From the NCBI GenBank assembly GCA_963969595.1, contig OZ018409.1, positions 6,586,520-6,650,519 of the forward strand: DNA of 64,000 bases, read 5' to 3'. Of the stretch, positions 1-11,892 are shown piece after piece (within the stretch, counting starts at the first letter, position 1; every line of letters starts with the position of its first letter). The position numbers were made by a program, and so were the translations under genes. The notes beneath the pieces are model-generated. The model had not been told where the DNA came from. It made no database searches and saw only the letters and a program-made list of their open reading frames with translations. This DNA comes from Neckera pumila. Lineage: Eukaryota > Streptophyta > Bryopsida > Hypnales > Neckeraceae.

Positions 1-1683
1 GATCCCAAAGAAAAAGAGTTATGGTGAAGTGCACCCTAAACCACAAAGTAGAACGAAGTCCATTGAATAGTTATGCCTTCGTAGCTAAGTTTCTAGAATT
101 GAAGGTGCCTTGCGTCAATAATGGGAAAAAAATTGAAGGTCCTAAATGAATCTAATTTGCTTCCCAATGGCCAATGAGTCTACCACTTGTCCCGTAATAA
201 TGTATTTTACTTTCAAATTACTGAAGTCATTTTGACAATATTTTAGTTTAGTGGTGCCCCATATTTTGAACCAATTGAAACCCGAAACCAAATCCTTGAT
301 AATTGAAGAAATGAAAATTGAATATGGAATTTCTAAGGGAATGATGGAATTACTAAATGAATGATTAATCCCTCTATGCCCTTTTTTTTTTCAACTTTGC
401 CAAATGTGCTATAAATTTAACCCTAAACTAATATTTGGATAAGTTGTAAAAAAGATATGGCACAATAAGCCAAAATCCAGTTCGGGCGGGCAACATAAGG
501 AATTCATTTAAAGTGAATTTAAATTTTTTTGAATTAGTCTTCTACAAGATAACGTTTTTGTGTACAAGAAAGCCTAACTTCATGCATTGCATTTTCATTA
601 AATATGACAGAGGAAGTTCTGGGTTTTTTTATTTGGCCATCTAAACATGTTTTAGAAAAAAATAACTTGTACAGTTCATTTTTGAATGCAATCCATATTA
701 CAGTTTTTCAACAAATAATTCATGATTTTGTCTATCAGTTTCAGTTGTCTATGCGATGAGCTCGAAGTTGCACTGTCTGGCTGAATTTCTGCCTTGTGGA
801 TATTACATATTTACAAGTGAAGAAGTTCGTGTTAATTTGGTCTTTAATTTGTGAGAGTATCGATTCCGTGCTTGTTGCGAGGGTCTCTATTGTGCCATTT
901 CCGGGTGTCTTGCTTCTTCCGGATTTCAGAGGTCGTTGCGGAGCTTGTTTTCCAAAAGCAGAGAGGTTGTGGTCAGTGATCTCAAAACGAGTTCTTGATT
1001 TTTAGGAAAATGTTCATTTTTGGAAGATTTTTTTTGAATTTACATTGATGGCCAAAAAAATATAGTAGAGAAGGAGCAAAATTTAGCCAGTTTTGGGATC
1101 GCTGGTTGTGGTGTGCCTGGTCACTGGATTCTGTGAGGGCGTCTATTGATTGGCTTAGGGGTTGGACGTGTGTTAAGAAAGCACTTTGAAGTGTGCAGGA
1201 TTTAAAGAGGCGGGAGGTCATTGTCGACGAGTAGCACCGTATCGTCGGCATATACGGCACGAGCACACCACCATGGCTACATCGTTGGCAGTCGAAGTCA
1301 CACCAGCATTCTGGAATGACCCGTAAGATTGCAGTCCCCTGAAGTTTTGGGTTCTTGTAGTTGTTTGTGTTAGATAGAAAGTCAATATGTTAAGCATTCT
1401 AGTCCAGTTTGCACGGATAAATTTCAAAATGCCCTATAGCCGCACAAGACCGGACAATGCCTTTGGTGGGAACACCGGAGACACTTGCAGGTGCAAACCC
1501 TGAGTCCTAATTTCATCATGATTAATCCCGATAAAGACCTGGAGTACAACTGAATTACTGCTTAATGATATGACTATGGGGAGATTGGCCGATAGTTTTG
1601 CAGTACACATAGTACAACAAAGCAGCCGGGAACGAAACAAAGCGGTTTTAGTTGAACAAAAAACGAATAAACGAAGAAAGAAA
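1..1683. other. AT-rich intergenic stretch, no gene recognised
   Basis: I see no coding region I can support here. The sequence is AT-rich with homopolymer runs. Short open frames around 0.8-1.4 kb on both strands have no recognisable motif and no convincing splice structure. Confidence 0.6.
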
Positions 1684-2267
1684 TAGCGGGAGATCTCCCG
1701 ATAAAATTGGAAAAAATAATAGAGTTTCGACCGAGATGTTGATACTGCGTTCATAAGATGAAAGCGCTTCCTCGTGCAAACCATAGACAGCACATGAAAT
1801 TGGCATCGGGATATATCCCGATGTCTAACAGGGCATAACATGAATAAGGTGGAGAGAAAATCAGCGGGATTTCTCAAAATGCTCTTGTTCGAACATGACT
1901 GGTAAGAGAACTCGGGAAGGATTGCGTGAATAATGTTGATAGGAGTCATATGCACTGGGGAGTGAGGACGGTCTGGTAAGAGACAAATCCAACGGGAGAT
2001 CTCCCGATGATTTGAAGAATAAGTAATGAACTGTGCAATAACAGAGGAGAAACGATTATAATATGGAAGGTGTTGCTTATGCTGGCACCTACTGGACATA
2101 CTCATCTGGAGAACTCCCGCTGAATATGGTAGACGGCCTAAATGAAGAAGCGATGTAGAGCAGGACGGCATTGACGTTCAAAGGGAATAATCCCGATGAA
2201 AACACAGAGGACGGGATATGAGGTGGACTTCTGACCATTGTGCATGGCATTGCGCAAAAAAAATACA

Positions 2268-5200
2268 TCGATCGACCTGCCTGCAGACTTGTCACCCATC
2301 AGGCTGTACAAGTTTATCGACTCAGTGGTGCACACGTTCCGGTACATTGGCGAGAGCAATCCAGGAGCTGTATTTTGATGCAACCGAAAAGTTACAACGT
2401 GGGGCCTTCAGTGGATGGACCAGGCCGAGGGTGTTGCAATCATATGCCCTAGGCTCTCATTCGAAGGCAAGGCTCACGCCACGACAGGCTTAGACGTTGT
2501 GGAGCTTCAAGGGCTAGATAACTCTACTGTCCTCGTCATTGTCCGAGAGATGGTTCCCAAGAAGCAAGAAGCACGGTCGTACGGCCTCATCCTTGACTAT
2601 GCCACCATGGATCTCCAGATGTGCAAGTCTATGACAATCAAGGGATTTCTAGACAAGCCAGACGGATCTCATTCCTGGACACCACTGGAGATGTCCAACG
2701 AATGGGTCGTTATAGACGACAGCCGTGGCGAGTCCAATACGGACATAGTACCAGTCGTTGCTACTGCATCAACGCCTTCTGCCCCAAAGAAGCAGAGGAA
2801 GAGGAAAGCCATAGCGGGTGGGCCAGGAGATGAAATTGTGGAGGAAGCAGAAGAGAAGGCAAGGGTAAGAAGAAAAAAAAGGCCACCCCACTAGCTATTG
2901 CACAGGCAGTGAAAATGACAGAGGCTGAGGTCAGCAAGTTCAACCCCGGTGAAATAAAGGAGATCAACAAGTTGTACAACCAGGTTTTCAAGCCAATGTA
3001 CAGATGGGACAAGAAGCCACTAGCCAATGCGAAGGGGAAACTCCTGCGGGTGCACTACAAGTTCCTCCACAAAGCAAAAGCCGGGGATCTCGTATACAGA
3101 GCTATTGACCAGGATCGGCTCAAAGGAATTAAGAATAAGGTTCTTGTGGACAACGACTTCCACTCAGAGAACTGCTATATAACCATCTTGCCCTTGAAGC
3201 AAGGACCATACGGGCTGAATAATCTAGTAGAGTTCTGGGACACGTGTCCGAGGAAGGAGAGTCTCACCACGAAATCCCACTACTACATTATTGGTGGTCA
3301 GCACACTGTTGAAGCGCACAAGGAGTTGATCGAGAAGAAACATATCAGTGAGGCGGATAAAGCCAACGCTTCCACGTTCAACATCATTCCCATATGGACG
3401 CCGCATGAAACGAAGAAGAATGATATTGTTCACCTTTTGAGAGCTCTCAACCAGAACCTCGCCGGTGAGCAGAAGGAGCAGAGATTCGCACAGTAGCTTG
3501 CTCACGCTCGTGTGAAGTGGAAAGACATGGGGTCCCCGCACCCGTCATATGGAGGACAAGCGCACTCAGCAGTGTACCTTGTAAGTTTTATTGAACTTAC
3601 GCCCGAGTTATGGTCGTACATCGTTTTATTCCTTCTTGGAAATCAGCGGGAAATATCTCGATGACTGTCCACAGCGAAACATATCCCGTTGTTGACAGGA
3701 TTAGAGTAATTTTCCTACTAGGAGGGAGAGATACAGATGTTATGAAAATGCACTGATTTCTCGCTGGCATTCAGCGGGAATTATCCTGTTCTTCACAGCA
3801 TAGCCCCGAATCAATCCAGCAACAGGATTTATCCCGATGACGAACACTTTCATTGTCTTCTGATTTCTCAGTAATCCCCAATATAACTCGCATTGTCGGC
3901 ATTCATGTGCAGGGATTCTATAATGTGATGTCCTCAATCTTCATTGGCTTCAAGAATGGAGACAACCCAAATTTGAAAATCCCGCTACTCTTCATGGAGA
4001 AGGATGAAGACTTCAACCCCTGGGTTCAGATTGACAAGGACTTTCTGGCCAGAAAGCTTCCTGATGGGACCGGACCAAAGGGTGTCCGTAAGCCGCTGGC
4101 ATACACCGACTTCAAGCCTTTGTGGGGATTGCAAGATGAGGACTTGAATTACTTGGCTAACCAGGTGGAGCAGGGAGTGGTGTGCATGAAGAAAACGGCT
4201 ATCAACCTCGATATTGAAGGAATGTCGGTCACTCCAGTGGGGGTGGGAGCAGGTCGGGAGAAGAAGATGAGGGCCATGAAGAACGAGTTCATGTGCCACT
4301 ACAGGCAGTTCCTGCTTTCGAGCAAGAAGCCAGAGTACTCTCCCTACCCAGCAGAAGAATGGGAAGATTTTGTGGCTGCGAAGAAGATTACCCGAGAGCA
4401 AGTCGAGTGGTGGACGGATAAGAGCATGGCGACGGAGCTGGGCAAGGAGTGGCTAGAGGGTTGTACGAAGGCCCTGAACAAGACACACGATCCAAGCAAC
4501 TGTCTAGAGGCGGTAAAGAAGATGTGGGAGATCTTCATGAATGCGCATACAGAAGAGATCCAAGAATATGTTGCTGAGGACTTCCAAAGCGACTATCTGT
4601 GCAAGGTCATGGACGAGAAATGCTGGGACATCAGCAAGATTTTGGCAGAAGATTCCGTAAAGGCATGGTGAGGTGAAGCGAAGACCCACATGTATTTTTG
4701 GTTTCTCTTCGAAATGACTAGCCGCGGTGCTCGTGCTAAATTCCTAGAGAACCGGAATCTGAACCGCATATTCGATGCCATGGAGTACAAGGATACCGAT
4801 CAACGCCTTGTGAGAGCCCGTTCACTAGCAGTACTTATAACGGATGGTGCTGGATTTCACGCAATTCTAGCACACCTGGAGAGGCAGCGGCAGGACATGA
4901 AAGTCCGGCTCTGGGATTGGCATGTAATTCATTACATTCCGGAGAAAGCAGATGGCTTCCCCCCTCCCGGTACAGGATCGCATTTCACCGTGTACTTGGT
5001 CTTGCTCTTTAGCTACAACGAAGTCCACGGTTTGACGAGCAGCTTCCACAATTTCTTTTTGAGTAAAATCGAGATGTCTGTTGTGTATTTCTCAAGAGAG
5101 TTGGATGAAGTGGACAAGATGTACAGGCGGTCGAATATGCCTTGGTTCTCATTGCCGCGGCGATTGAAATTTTCCTTAACCACATGACCGACAACATGGT

Positions 5201-5950
5201 CATTGTTAACGTTAACGGCGGACCGGAAATTACTTCTCTTGCACTAGTAAGCCCTAATTCATTTTCCTTTCCATTATTTTTTGTAACTCAATCAATTTCC
5301 AGTGCATTGACATTTGCTTCTACAATGCTGTTAGGTCTCCTCGAATAAGGTTATCGAAGTCGTTTATGACTCCGAATCAGAGTCCAAGGCAATTTTGGTT
5401 GCCCGACAGATTTGGGAGCAATTGCATACTGCTCAATTCCTTTGTCAGGAGGATGAGGACAAAGAAGAAGAGGGTAGAGGAGAGGAGGGTGGAGGAGACA
5501 AGGGTGGGGGAGAGGAAGGTGGTGGAGACGGCGACAAGGAAGAGGAGGAGGGACGAGAGGGCGACGAAGAAGAAGAGGAGGGACGAGGAGACGGCGAGGA
5601 GGGGAGAGGAGAGGGCAAAGAGGGAGTAGGAGAGGCTGGAGGAGTTGGCGAGGATGCTGACATCGTTCCTTCGGATGACCGCCTGTCTTCACAAAGTAAA
5701 CAGGGAGACGAAGTCGTCGCCGCCGCAGGGGAAGGTGATTCCTCTCATCAGGGAATGCAAGACGATTCTCCAGACCACCAGACCATAGAAATGGAGATGG
5801 GACGTTTCAGACAAGGAAGACAGTACCTCCCACACAGAGAGTGATCATGACGATGAGGAAATTCAAACTCCTACTCCTCTGATTACCGCAAGTACCCCTC
5901 ACGCCGAGGAGGACATGGAGAATGACAAAGAAACTAGTCCAGGCAGAAAG
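2268..5950 (+). pseudogene. ParB-like domain / methylase-like protein, decayed gene
   Basis: Three coding blocks can be joined: up to 3580, 3913-5246 and 5335-5950, with GT/AG introns 3581-3912 and 5247-5334 (the second keeps phase). The N-terminal part is hydrophilic and ends in a Lys/Arg cluster. Around 3281-3320 lies IIGGQHTVEAHKEL, which resembles the ParB/Srx-type G-x-x-R/T-x-x-A box. The third quarter ends with a Rossmann-like stretch (MVIVNVNGGPEITSLAL, then VIEVVYDSE), which I read as a degenerate SAM-methyltransferase motif I. A long Glu/Gly-rich acidic tail follows (5455-5660). Lesions: in-frame TGA near 2373, frameshift in the A-run near 2875, TAG at 3494, TGA at 4669, frameshifts near 5125 and 5820. 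A basic segment at about 6048-6110 may be its last exon. The ParB-like reading is moderate and the methylase reading tentative. The accumulated stops make it non-functional as it stands. Confidence 0.6.
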
Positions 5951-6586
5951 GTCAATCATTGTACCTAATCATCGAGATATTTCCCGCTACCAGTTCCGCA
6001 TTGCGCATAATTATCTGCTGAGGAAATCCTACGTGTTCTAATCGCAGGATAAGACTGCATGGAGACGGAAGCCACGTCCAGCGGACAAGATAGGCACGGT
6101 AGGGCGGAGGATGGCCTCAAGCTCAGCACTTGTTGAGGTCGAGTTAGGTCGGCGCAATGAGTTGAGGATGAAGATGAGACTGGATATCAGCCTCCCTCAA
6201 GATGATCCTTCGGTTAGTCGGCCGCATGCCCCTCAGCAGCCTGCAGGGAATGAAGGCCCCAGCGTCTCCTCCCCTACACCATCTGGAGCAATGGTTGCTT
6301 CGACGCGGACTCCTGAAGCGACAAACGCTACGTCCATTCTTCTTACCGTTGTAGTACAGGGAGGAGCTCCATCTGCAAAGGACACAATCGTTGACATAGT
6401 GCCCCCAGAGCAGAGTCTTCACATGACGTACCTTCGAGGCCGGAGGAGAGCGTCGGTGCAACGGGAGATCTCCCGATCCTGGGTGATCATGCTTCTTTTC
6501 CTGGACCTCGACTTTCGAAGGGGAAGGAGCCGAGGTCTGATGCAACGGGAGATATCCCGTTGTGTGAGACACCTGTTGTTCCACCG

Positions 6587-7525
6587 TTCGCGGAAATGGC
6601 GGATATCATTATGGCGGATACAATGGCGGACCTCAAGCAAATGAGTCCGGATGTGGCTGAACCAAAGGTGAATCCAATGATTGCTGTCCCACACCCGGGA
6701 CGTACGCATGCTGACATGGTTTCCTTGAAGAGTAGGGTTAAGGATCTTTTGAATTTGCCAGCTTTTCATGATAGACAAACGCGCCATTTGGCGAATAACA
6801 GCCGATCAAAGTTTCCGGCCGTCTGGGAGGCGCACTCATTTCTTTATCGCGACATTTTTCAGATAGCCTCTGACAGTGGACCGGTGGAAACAGAGGAAAG
6901 GGCCAAAGGACAATGGGGTCGAAGGAGTGCGAAAGTCGGGAAAGCAGAACGGCCGAGGAAGGAAAAAGCCGTTGTGAGAGGTACTTCATGTGATACCTTC
7001 CGTATTTCTAAGGGTTTCATTGAAGTTCTTTTTGCTTTTTCATGGACTTGTCTCTAACTGGGCTTTGCCGTACTTGTTTGCAGATTGTGGTGGACCTTAA
7101 ATGACGCAACCAACCACATTGAGGATTGTTCCTTTGGCTGTCGAGATGTCATTTGTCTGTGTCAAGGGGCATGCACAAAGTCCATATACAGGGCCCCATT
7201 TGCACCCAATAAGCCGATCTTCCTGAAAGATCTGACGACATTTGCGAACATGGACAGTTTATCCGCATCGGATAACATTCTTCTCATTGACGACAGTCCA
7301 AAAAAGAACATCTTGAACTATCCTTATAACGCTATTTTTCCTCAGTCTTTTCACGGTCAGCTGCTCGACAACTACCTCTGCATGCAGTTGATGTCGTGGC
7401 TTGATGGCCTCCTTCTTTCGAATGAGGCGGTGCCGGTGTATGTGAAGGCAAATCCTCTTCCAAGCGGGCAGAATGCAGTGGATCAAAAATCCACATTGGG
7501 CTGGGGAATCATTACCGGAATTTAG
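6587..7525 (+). pseudogene. FCP1-like (HAD, NLI-interacting-factor type) phosphatase remnant
   Basis: Two blocks are separated by a probable intron (donor GTACTT at 6981, acceptor CAG at 7083). The second block opens with IVVDLN, a form of HAD motif I, but an extra A in the AAA at about 7099-7101 shifts the frame. It then runs through KPIFLKDL and the strongly conserved C-terminal box LLIDDSPKKNILNYPYNAIF (about 7280-7340), ending with a TAG at 7523-7525. FCP1-like domains of this kind are protein Ser/Thr phosphatases. Here the middle of the domain between motif I and KPIFLKDL is much too short, so the catalytic core is incomplete. The first block (6587-6980) is Arg/Lys-rich with no domain I recognise. 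Confidence 0.6.
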
Positions 7526-8088
7526 CGTCGTTGATTCCTGTTGGCATGGGGCTTCATCGGGATATTTTCCGTTGCTGGAGACGACAGTTTCTTGGAATGA
7601 TGTTTCATAATCGTCTGATTACAAATTGTAATTTTAATTCTAAATGCTGCTGTAAATTCTTGATCAGACATTTCTCTGAATCTGTAAATGTCAAATAGTC
7701 AATACATTAGCAAGTACGGATCATGATTGAAGTGATACTTCTTGACAATTCATTGCATATGCACACTCGAGTTGTTCCTTCATGGTTCTTTGTTTACACC
7801 CAACATAAATTCTATGTGAGCTGTGATCCCGTATTTGCTTTTCAATTATTGGTCACATGCATAATTTTTGAGCTTCTCCGTCATTTCTTAGCTGTCGCGG
7901 TATTCTTTGGCAAGGACTCGCGACCATGATTGTACTTGTAGCTCGTAGTTCAGATGCAAGATAATTATTGCATCTCATACTTCCTGAGTTCTGTCTATCT
8001 CAAGTGACCACATTACAAATTCGTAGGCACACTTTCATGTCATCGATATCCAGTTTGTATACAGTAATGTAAGAGTGTAATTCTACTA

Positions 8089-8456
8089 TATTGGGAGATC
8101 TCCCGTTGGGCAGGGGTTCTCCGTCAAGTTCTATGTCCATTTGAACCTCTTGAGACCTACCATTTACAAGATCTGCGTAATGTGAGTGTCCCTTTTAAGC
8201 TTACCGGGAGATCTTTTGTTGTTTAGCGGTTCTCAGTGAAGTGGCTACCCATTCTTAATTCAACGGGAGATCATTACTTGTTTACTTCTGCTCAATGTAG
8301 TGATTGTCCGTAATAAATCATAGGGATACCTCTCATTGTTTACTGGCTCTCAGTAAAGTGACTGTCCATTCTAAATTCATCGGGATACCTCCCGTTCTTT
8401 GATGGTTCTCAATACAGTGAGTGCCCTTTGGAATAACATCGGGAAATCTCCCATTC
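8089..8456. repeat. 59-bp tandem array built on the 20-bp palindrome
   Basis: Palindrome starts at 8202, 8261, 8319, 8378 and 8437 are spaced 59, 58, 59 and 59 bp. An earlier unit at 8089 lies 113 bp upstream, about two periods. The spacer is also conserved, with recurrent pieces such as GGTTCTCAGTGAAGTG and CCCATTCTTAATTC. The array ends 58 bp before the next coding block (8514), just upstream of a plausible CAG acceptor. Confidence 0.85.
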
Positions 8457-8513
8457 TTTAGAAATTTTGTCTTCCTCTGTCTGACGAGTTAACTTCCTTG
8501 CTATATTCTCATT

Positions 8514-9002
8514 GTGCAGAAGGCGGCTGTCGTTGTTCTTACAGGTGATTTATACGTGGAGGGTGGTGTTCTGGATCTTCCGGAAGTAATTGACGTTCCC
8601 TCTGGTTTCCATGACTTCCTTAGTCAGTTGCTTGAACAGGCTCACTGTGGGTTGTATACCTCCATGCATTTGTCTACTTTGGAGGTGCTTACGTGGCGTC
8701 TTCTCCCGCGAAAGACTTGGAGAGATTTTCATTTTTTTGCCGGTTCGAACATTCCTAACAAGAATAATCCTTATCCACCCTGTGGGGCATTACTAAACCG
8801 GATCTTAGGTAGCCCTAGACTGCGCAAAATTTTTTTGGGTCAAACTATTGCAGTACTTCAGATAGATCCTCTTGAATGGCCACGTTCTCATTTGATAGGT
8901 CCCTCTGTAGACGTGAGGGATGATATTGATCTCCTGAAATTAAAAGATCCATGGTATGTACGGAAGGAGCTACTTATAGTTGGGAATTCTGTTACGCATT
9001 AG
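8514..9002 (+). pseudogene. Possible HAD/FCP1-like coding block, degenerate
   Basis: An open block follows a good acceptor (TTGTGCAG, 8513-8520) and ends in TAG at 9000-9002. The start VVVLTGDLYVEGGVLDL can be aligned by eye to HAD motif I, and GFHDFLSQLLEQAHCGLYTSM to the R-P-G...FL...T-S region of FCP1-like phosphatases. The catalytic Asp pair of DxDxT is not present, so I would not predict phosphatase activity. It may be the N-terminal half of another copy of the gene whose C-terminal half lies at 7084-7525. Family assignment is weak. Confidence 0.35.
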
Positions 9003-10668
9003 TCAAGTTCAGTAGTTTAGATACTATAGGGATTGCCTTTCTTTCTTTTTGTGGGCAAGTTCTTGATTGTGACCTTCTTTATTGGTGTTAATAAAATGTG
9101 GTGACCCTTCTTCACCTTTTCTTTACTTTCAAGTTCCATTCCACCGTGCCAACAGTCCTCTTGTACTATAAGTTTGAATGCGGGAATTACACCGGGAGAA
9201 TTCCGGATCCTTATTCTATAGGGAGATACTAATGGGTTAGACAGTGCTTGCTTACTAGTCTTTGTAATAATCTAAGTTGAATGATATTTGTTTTCATTGT
9301 TTTCTTGCAACACTTTAGATCCCAAAGTCTGGGATATGCACTATAGCGGCAACTTTCCCGATGAATCTTCTCTACTGTTAGGTAGAATTAATGTACTATG
9401 GGTGAAATATCTTAGTTATTATGTTTCTTTGTCCTCTTCTTGGGTATGAACATGGTCTACTTCATTCTAATCTTCCCACTTTCATAGGCGTTGCGGTCTT
9501 CAAAACCAATACAACGGGAGCTCTTCCAATGTAGTCTCCCAGGACATAGTCTAAAATTACTCCTAAAGTCCAAAAGTAGTTAAATATGGCATATTTCCTA
9601 TTTATAACCTTGATCTAGTCATACAAGACTTTGTATGCACTTGAATTCTAGATGCTTGATGCTTTTAAGCTTCTAGAGTGAAACAACTACATGAATTTGA
9701 AGAATTTGTTAGCATGATTCATAGATTGCAGTTTTAGCTTTGAAAAAATCTATAACAATGTTGAAAATGTAGATAATAATAATGTAGCATATTGCTTTTT
9801 TCAAGCATCTATCAAACAAATTTTTTATAAATCCTAGGTGCTAAAAGTGTTCTATGCTGCATGGATGAGTCTATTTTATAGTAAGAATGTCAATTTCATT
9901 AAATTAGCAATATTTCCCTACCTTTACACTTTATAATATTTGCCTTCAAATGTTGGTTTACATCTATCCTAGTTTTTTTAGAGCTTTCTATAGATTTGTG
10001 TCACAACTTTTGGTGTTAGAATTATGTTGATATTTTTAACAAATTGACTATGTGGGTAGAGGCTACTGTAACAGTTAGGGACTTGATTTTATTTCCTACA
10101 ATGACCCTATACTTGAAATAGGTTTTCATTCTTTTGAACACTTGGTTGGTCTTTAATTTGCAGATTGTGTAAGTATGACTGTATTATCTACACCACTATT
10201 TTTTGAATAGATAGGTTTCAATTGTTTCCTTGTTAGTTGTTTAAAACTTCCTACTTTTGAATGATTGCATAAAGAAGTCATATGTAGTGCATACTAAAAT
10301 TTTGATCTTAAGAGAATTTGATTTATAGTCCCAAAGAACTTCCTAATTCTCCATATGTCTCACAAATTTTCCACTCCTATAGATTGATTAAGATGTATGA
10401 AGTGATAATAATAGTGTCTCCTATCTTTATCATACATTGCAATATTAAACTAAAATTTTACAAGATACAGTAAACCAATGATAATTTTGAAAACTTATAT
10501 TGGTAAAGGCATAACATTTTTGAACCAATTTGAAGACCATCTTCATTAAAGAATTATATTTAGACATATGAATACTATAAATGATGAAGGGGTTACTAGA
10601 AAAGATGGTAGAAAAATCCAATGACTTGGAAAAAATAGAAAAAAAAATTTAGAGACAAGAAATTCATC
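9003..10668. other. Non-coding, AT-rich; last palindrome copies, then nothing recognised
   Basis: The palindrome copies at 9190, 9344 and 9512 lie here. From about 9.55 kb the composition becomes strongly AT-rich and I see no open reading frame or repeat boundary that I can support. Confidence 0.5.
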
Positions 10669-11827
10669 TTAACTCCTAAGGACCCAAGGCCATTCTTTTG
10701 CAAAAAAAACACTCAAAACTGCCATTTCTACAGCAAAGAGTAAAGAAATTTGAAAATTGTTTTTTTTGCACATAAAATTATAGGATTTTACACCTAATTT
10801 GTATAAAAACGTGTGGAAAATTTTCAAATTTTTTGACCACACACATTGTAATATATCTATATTTAAAGTGAAAAAATTAAATTTTTTAGCACATTGTGGG
10901 ACCAGATTTTTTGAACTTTGAACATTTTTAACTTTAAATTTTTGCAATATAGAGTTTTGAGATTTTAAAATTTATAGAAGAGAATTGAATTGAAAGTCCA
11001 GAAAAAAAATCTAAAAAAAATTAATTTTTACTATTAAAAAAATTGTTAAGTAGAAGTAGGTACGAGATAGAAGGAAAATCTAAAATGGTAATAATTATTT
11101 TATATGGAACTAAAATGCACTAATCCCAATGCATTAGATGATATTTGGGGGGCTTGGAGGGCCGTTTCAGGCCTGTTCCCTGATTTGCCCAAATTCAGTG
11201 AACGCCGGTACGGGTGTGTCAGAATTTTTTTTTTTACCAAAATATCATTTTAAGCAAAAAAAAAAATTATTCTATTTTTTTTCAAAAAATGACGTGGCAA
11301 TCACTCGACCACGTCAGACAGCAGGGGAATTCAGAGCCTTCTAAGACCCCCAAATCTCATCTAATGGTAAGATTGTTCTAGCAAAAAAGCTAAACCAAGT
11401 TGAACTTTTTTCTGAAAAATTATAAAAATTGCATTCAGAGATGAATCCTTCAAGTTTTGTTTTTTCCAAAAAGATGCTCTAAGTACTTGAAAAATAAGAT
11501 TGTCCATAACTTTCTTATAACAAATCCAAATGGAATGAATTAAAGCTTTCTAAATAGACAAAATTATAATATATGGAAAAAACAAATTCGATTTTTTATT
11601 TGAAATTTGTACAAAAAAAATTTGTTGCCTTTTTTCCCCTATTTTGAACTTATTTGGGCATAAGTTTTGTTCTCCGGCAACAATTGAAAAAAAAACTATA
11701 TTCCCATGAAGCTTGTCAATTTTTCTTCAAAAAAAAATTTAAAAAATCAAGACAAAAATTTAGGTAGTAGGTACCTGTCTGAAATCTTGTTTGTCCTCCA
11801 AAGGAACAATGGTCTTTTAGGGGTTGA
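10669..11827. mobile_element. TTAA-flanked TIR element, family B, non-autonomous
   Basis: The left end is TTAA-CTCCTAAGGACCCAAGGCC and the right end is CTTTTAGGGG-TTGA (one change from TTAA). Its interior matches, in reverse orientation, the outer element at 53071-54749 (for example the stretch around AACAAATCCAAATGGAA and TTGCATT...AAGATGCTCTAA). It has no coding capacity. A second TIR element (11132-11366) is inserted in it. Without that insert the element is about 915 bp. Confidence 0.7.
11132..11366. mobile_element. 235-bp inverted-repeat element nested inside a family B element
   Basis: The left arm CATTAGATGATATTTGGGGG and the right arm, read in reverse complement (CATTAGATGAGATTTGGGGG), match over about 26 bp with few mismatches. 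The host sequence on both sides rejoins to CCAATCCCAATG|GTAAGATTG, which corresponds to the uninterrupted CCAATCCCAATGGTGAGATTG found, reverse-complemented, near 54298-54320. No clear target duplication is visible, so the superfamily is undecided. Confidence 0.7.
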
Positions 11828-11892
11828 TTGAGAAATAAGGTGTCTACTAGAAGATGAATAGTATTTTGTTCATAATGTTGTGAACTAGTACC

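Larger units (their letters stand above)
1684..9531. repeat. Cluster of about 23 interspersed 20-bp palindromes (CGGGAGATCTCCCG type)
   Basis: A near-palindrome with consensus CATCGGGAKATMTCCCGATG (third base A or T) recurs with starts near 1684, 1804, 1862, 1990, 2103, 2179, 3644, 3672, 3772, 3820, 5970, 6459, 6543, 7555, 8089, 8202, 8261, 8319, 8378, 8437, 9190, 9344 and 9512. The copy at 1804-1823 is a perfect 20-bp palindrome; 1687-1700 and 1993-2006 are perfect over 14 bp; others are half-decayed. By my gene models all copies fall outside coding exons: four lie in the intron 3581-3912, one in an intron after 5950, and the rest lie between coding blocks. I noticed no copy after 9.6 kb. 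Function unknown; I know of no named family that matches. Confidence 0.85.

Noticed and set aside
5351..5692. Leu/Pro-rich ORF on the minus strand
   Set aside because: Antisense of the Glu/Gly-rich acidic tail; composition is a by-product of GAG/GGA repeats.
1684..6787. Recurrent peptide QREISR / RDISR in open frames on both strands
   Set aside because: This is only the translation of the DNA palindrome in different places, not a protein repeat.
8089..8456. Regularly spaced palindromes that look like a CRISPR array
   Set aside because: The spacers are similar to each other, there are no cas genes, and the context is eukaryotic; it is a satellite-like tandem array.
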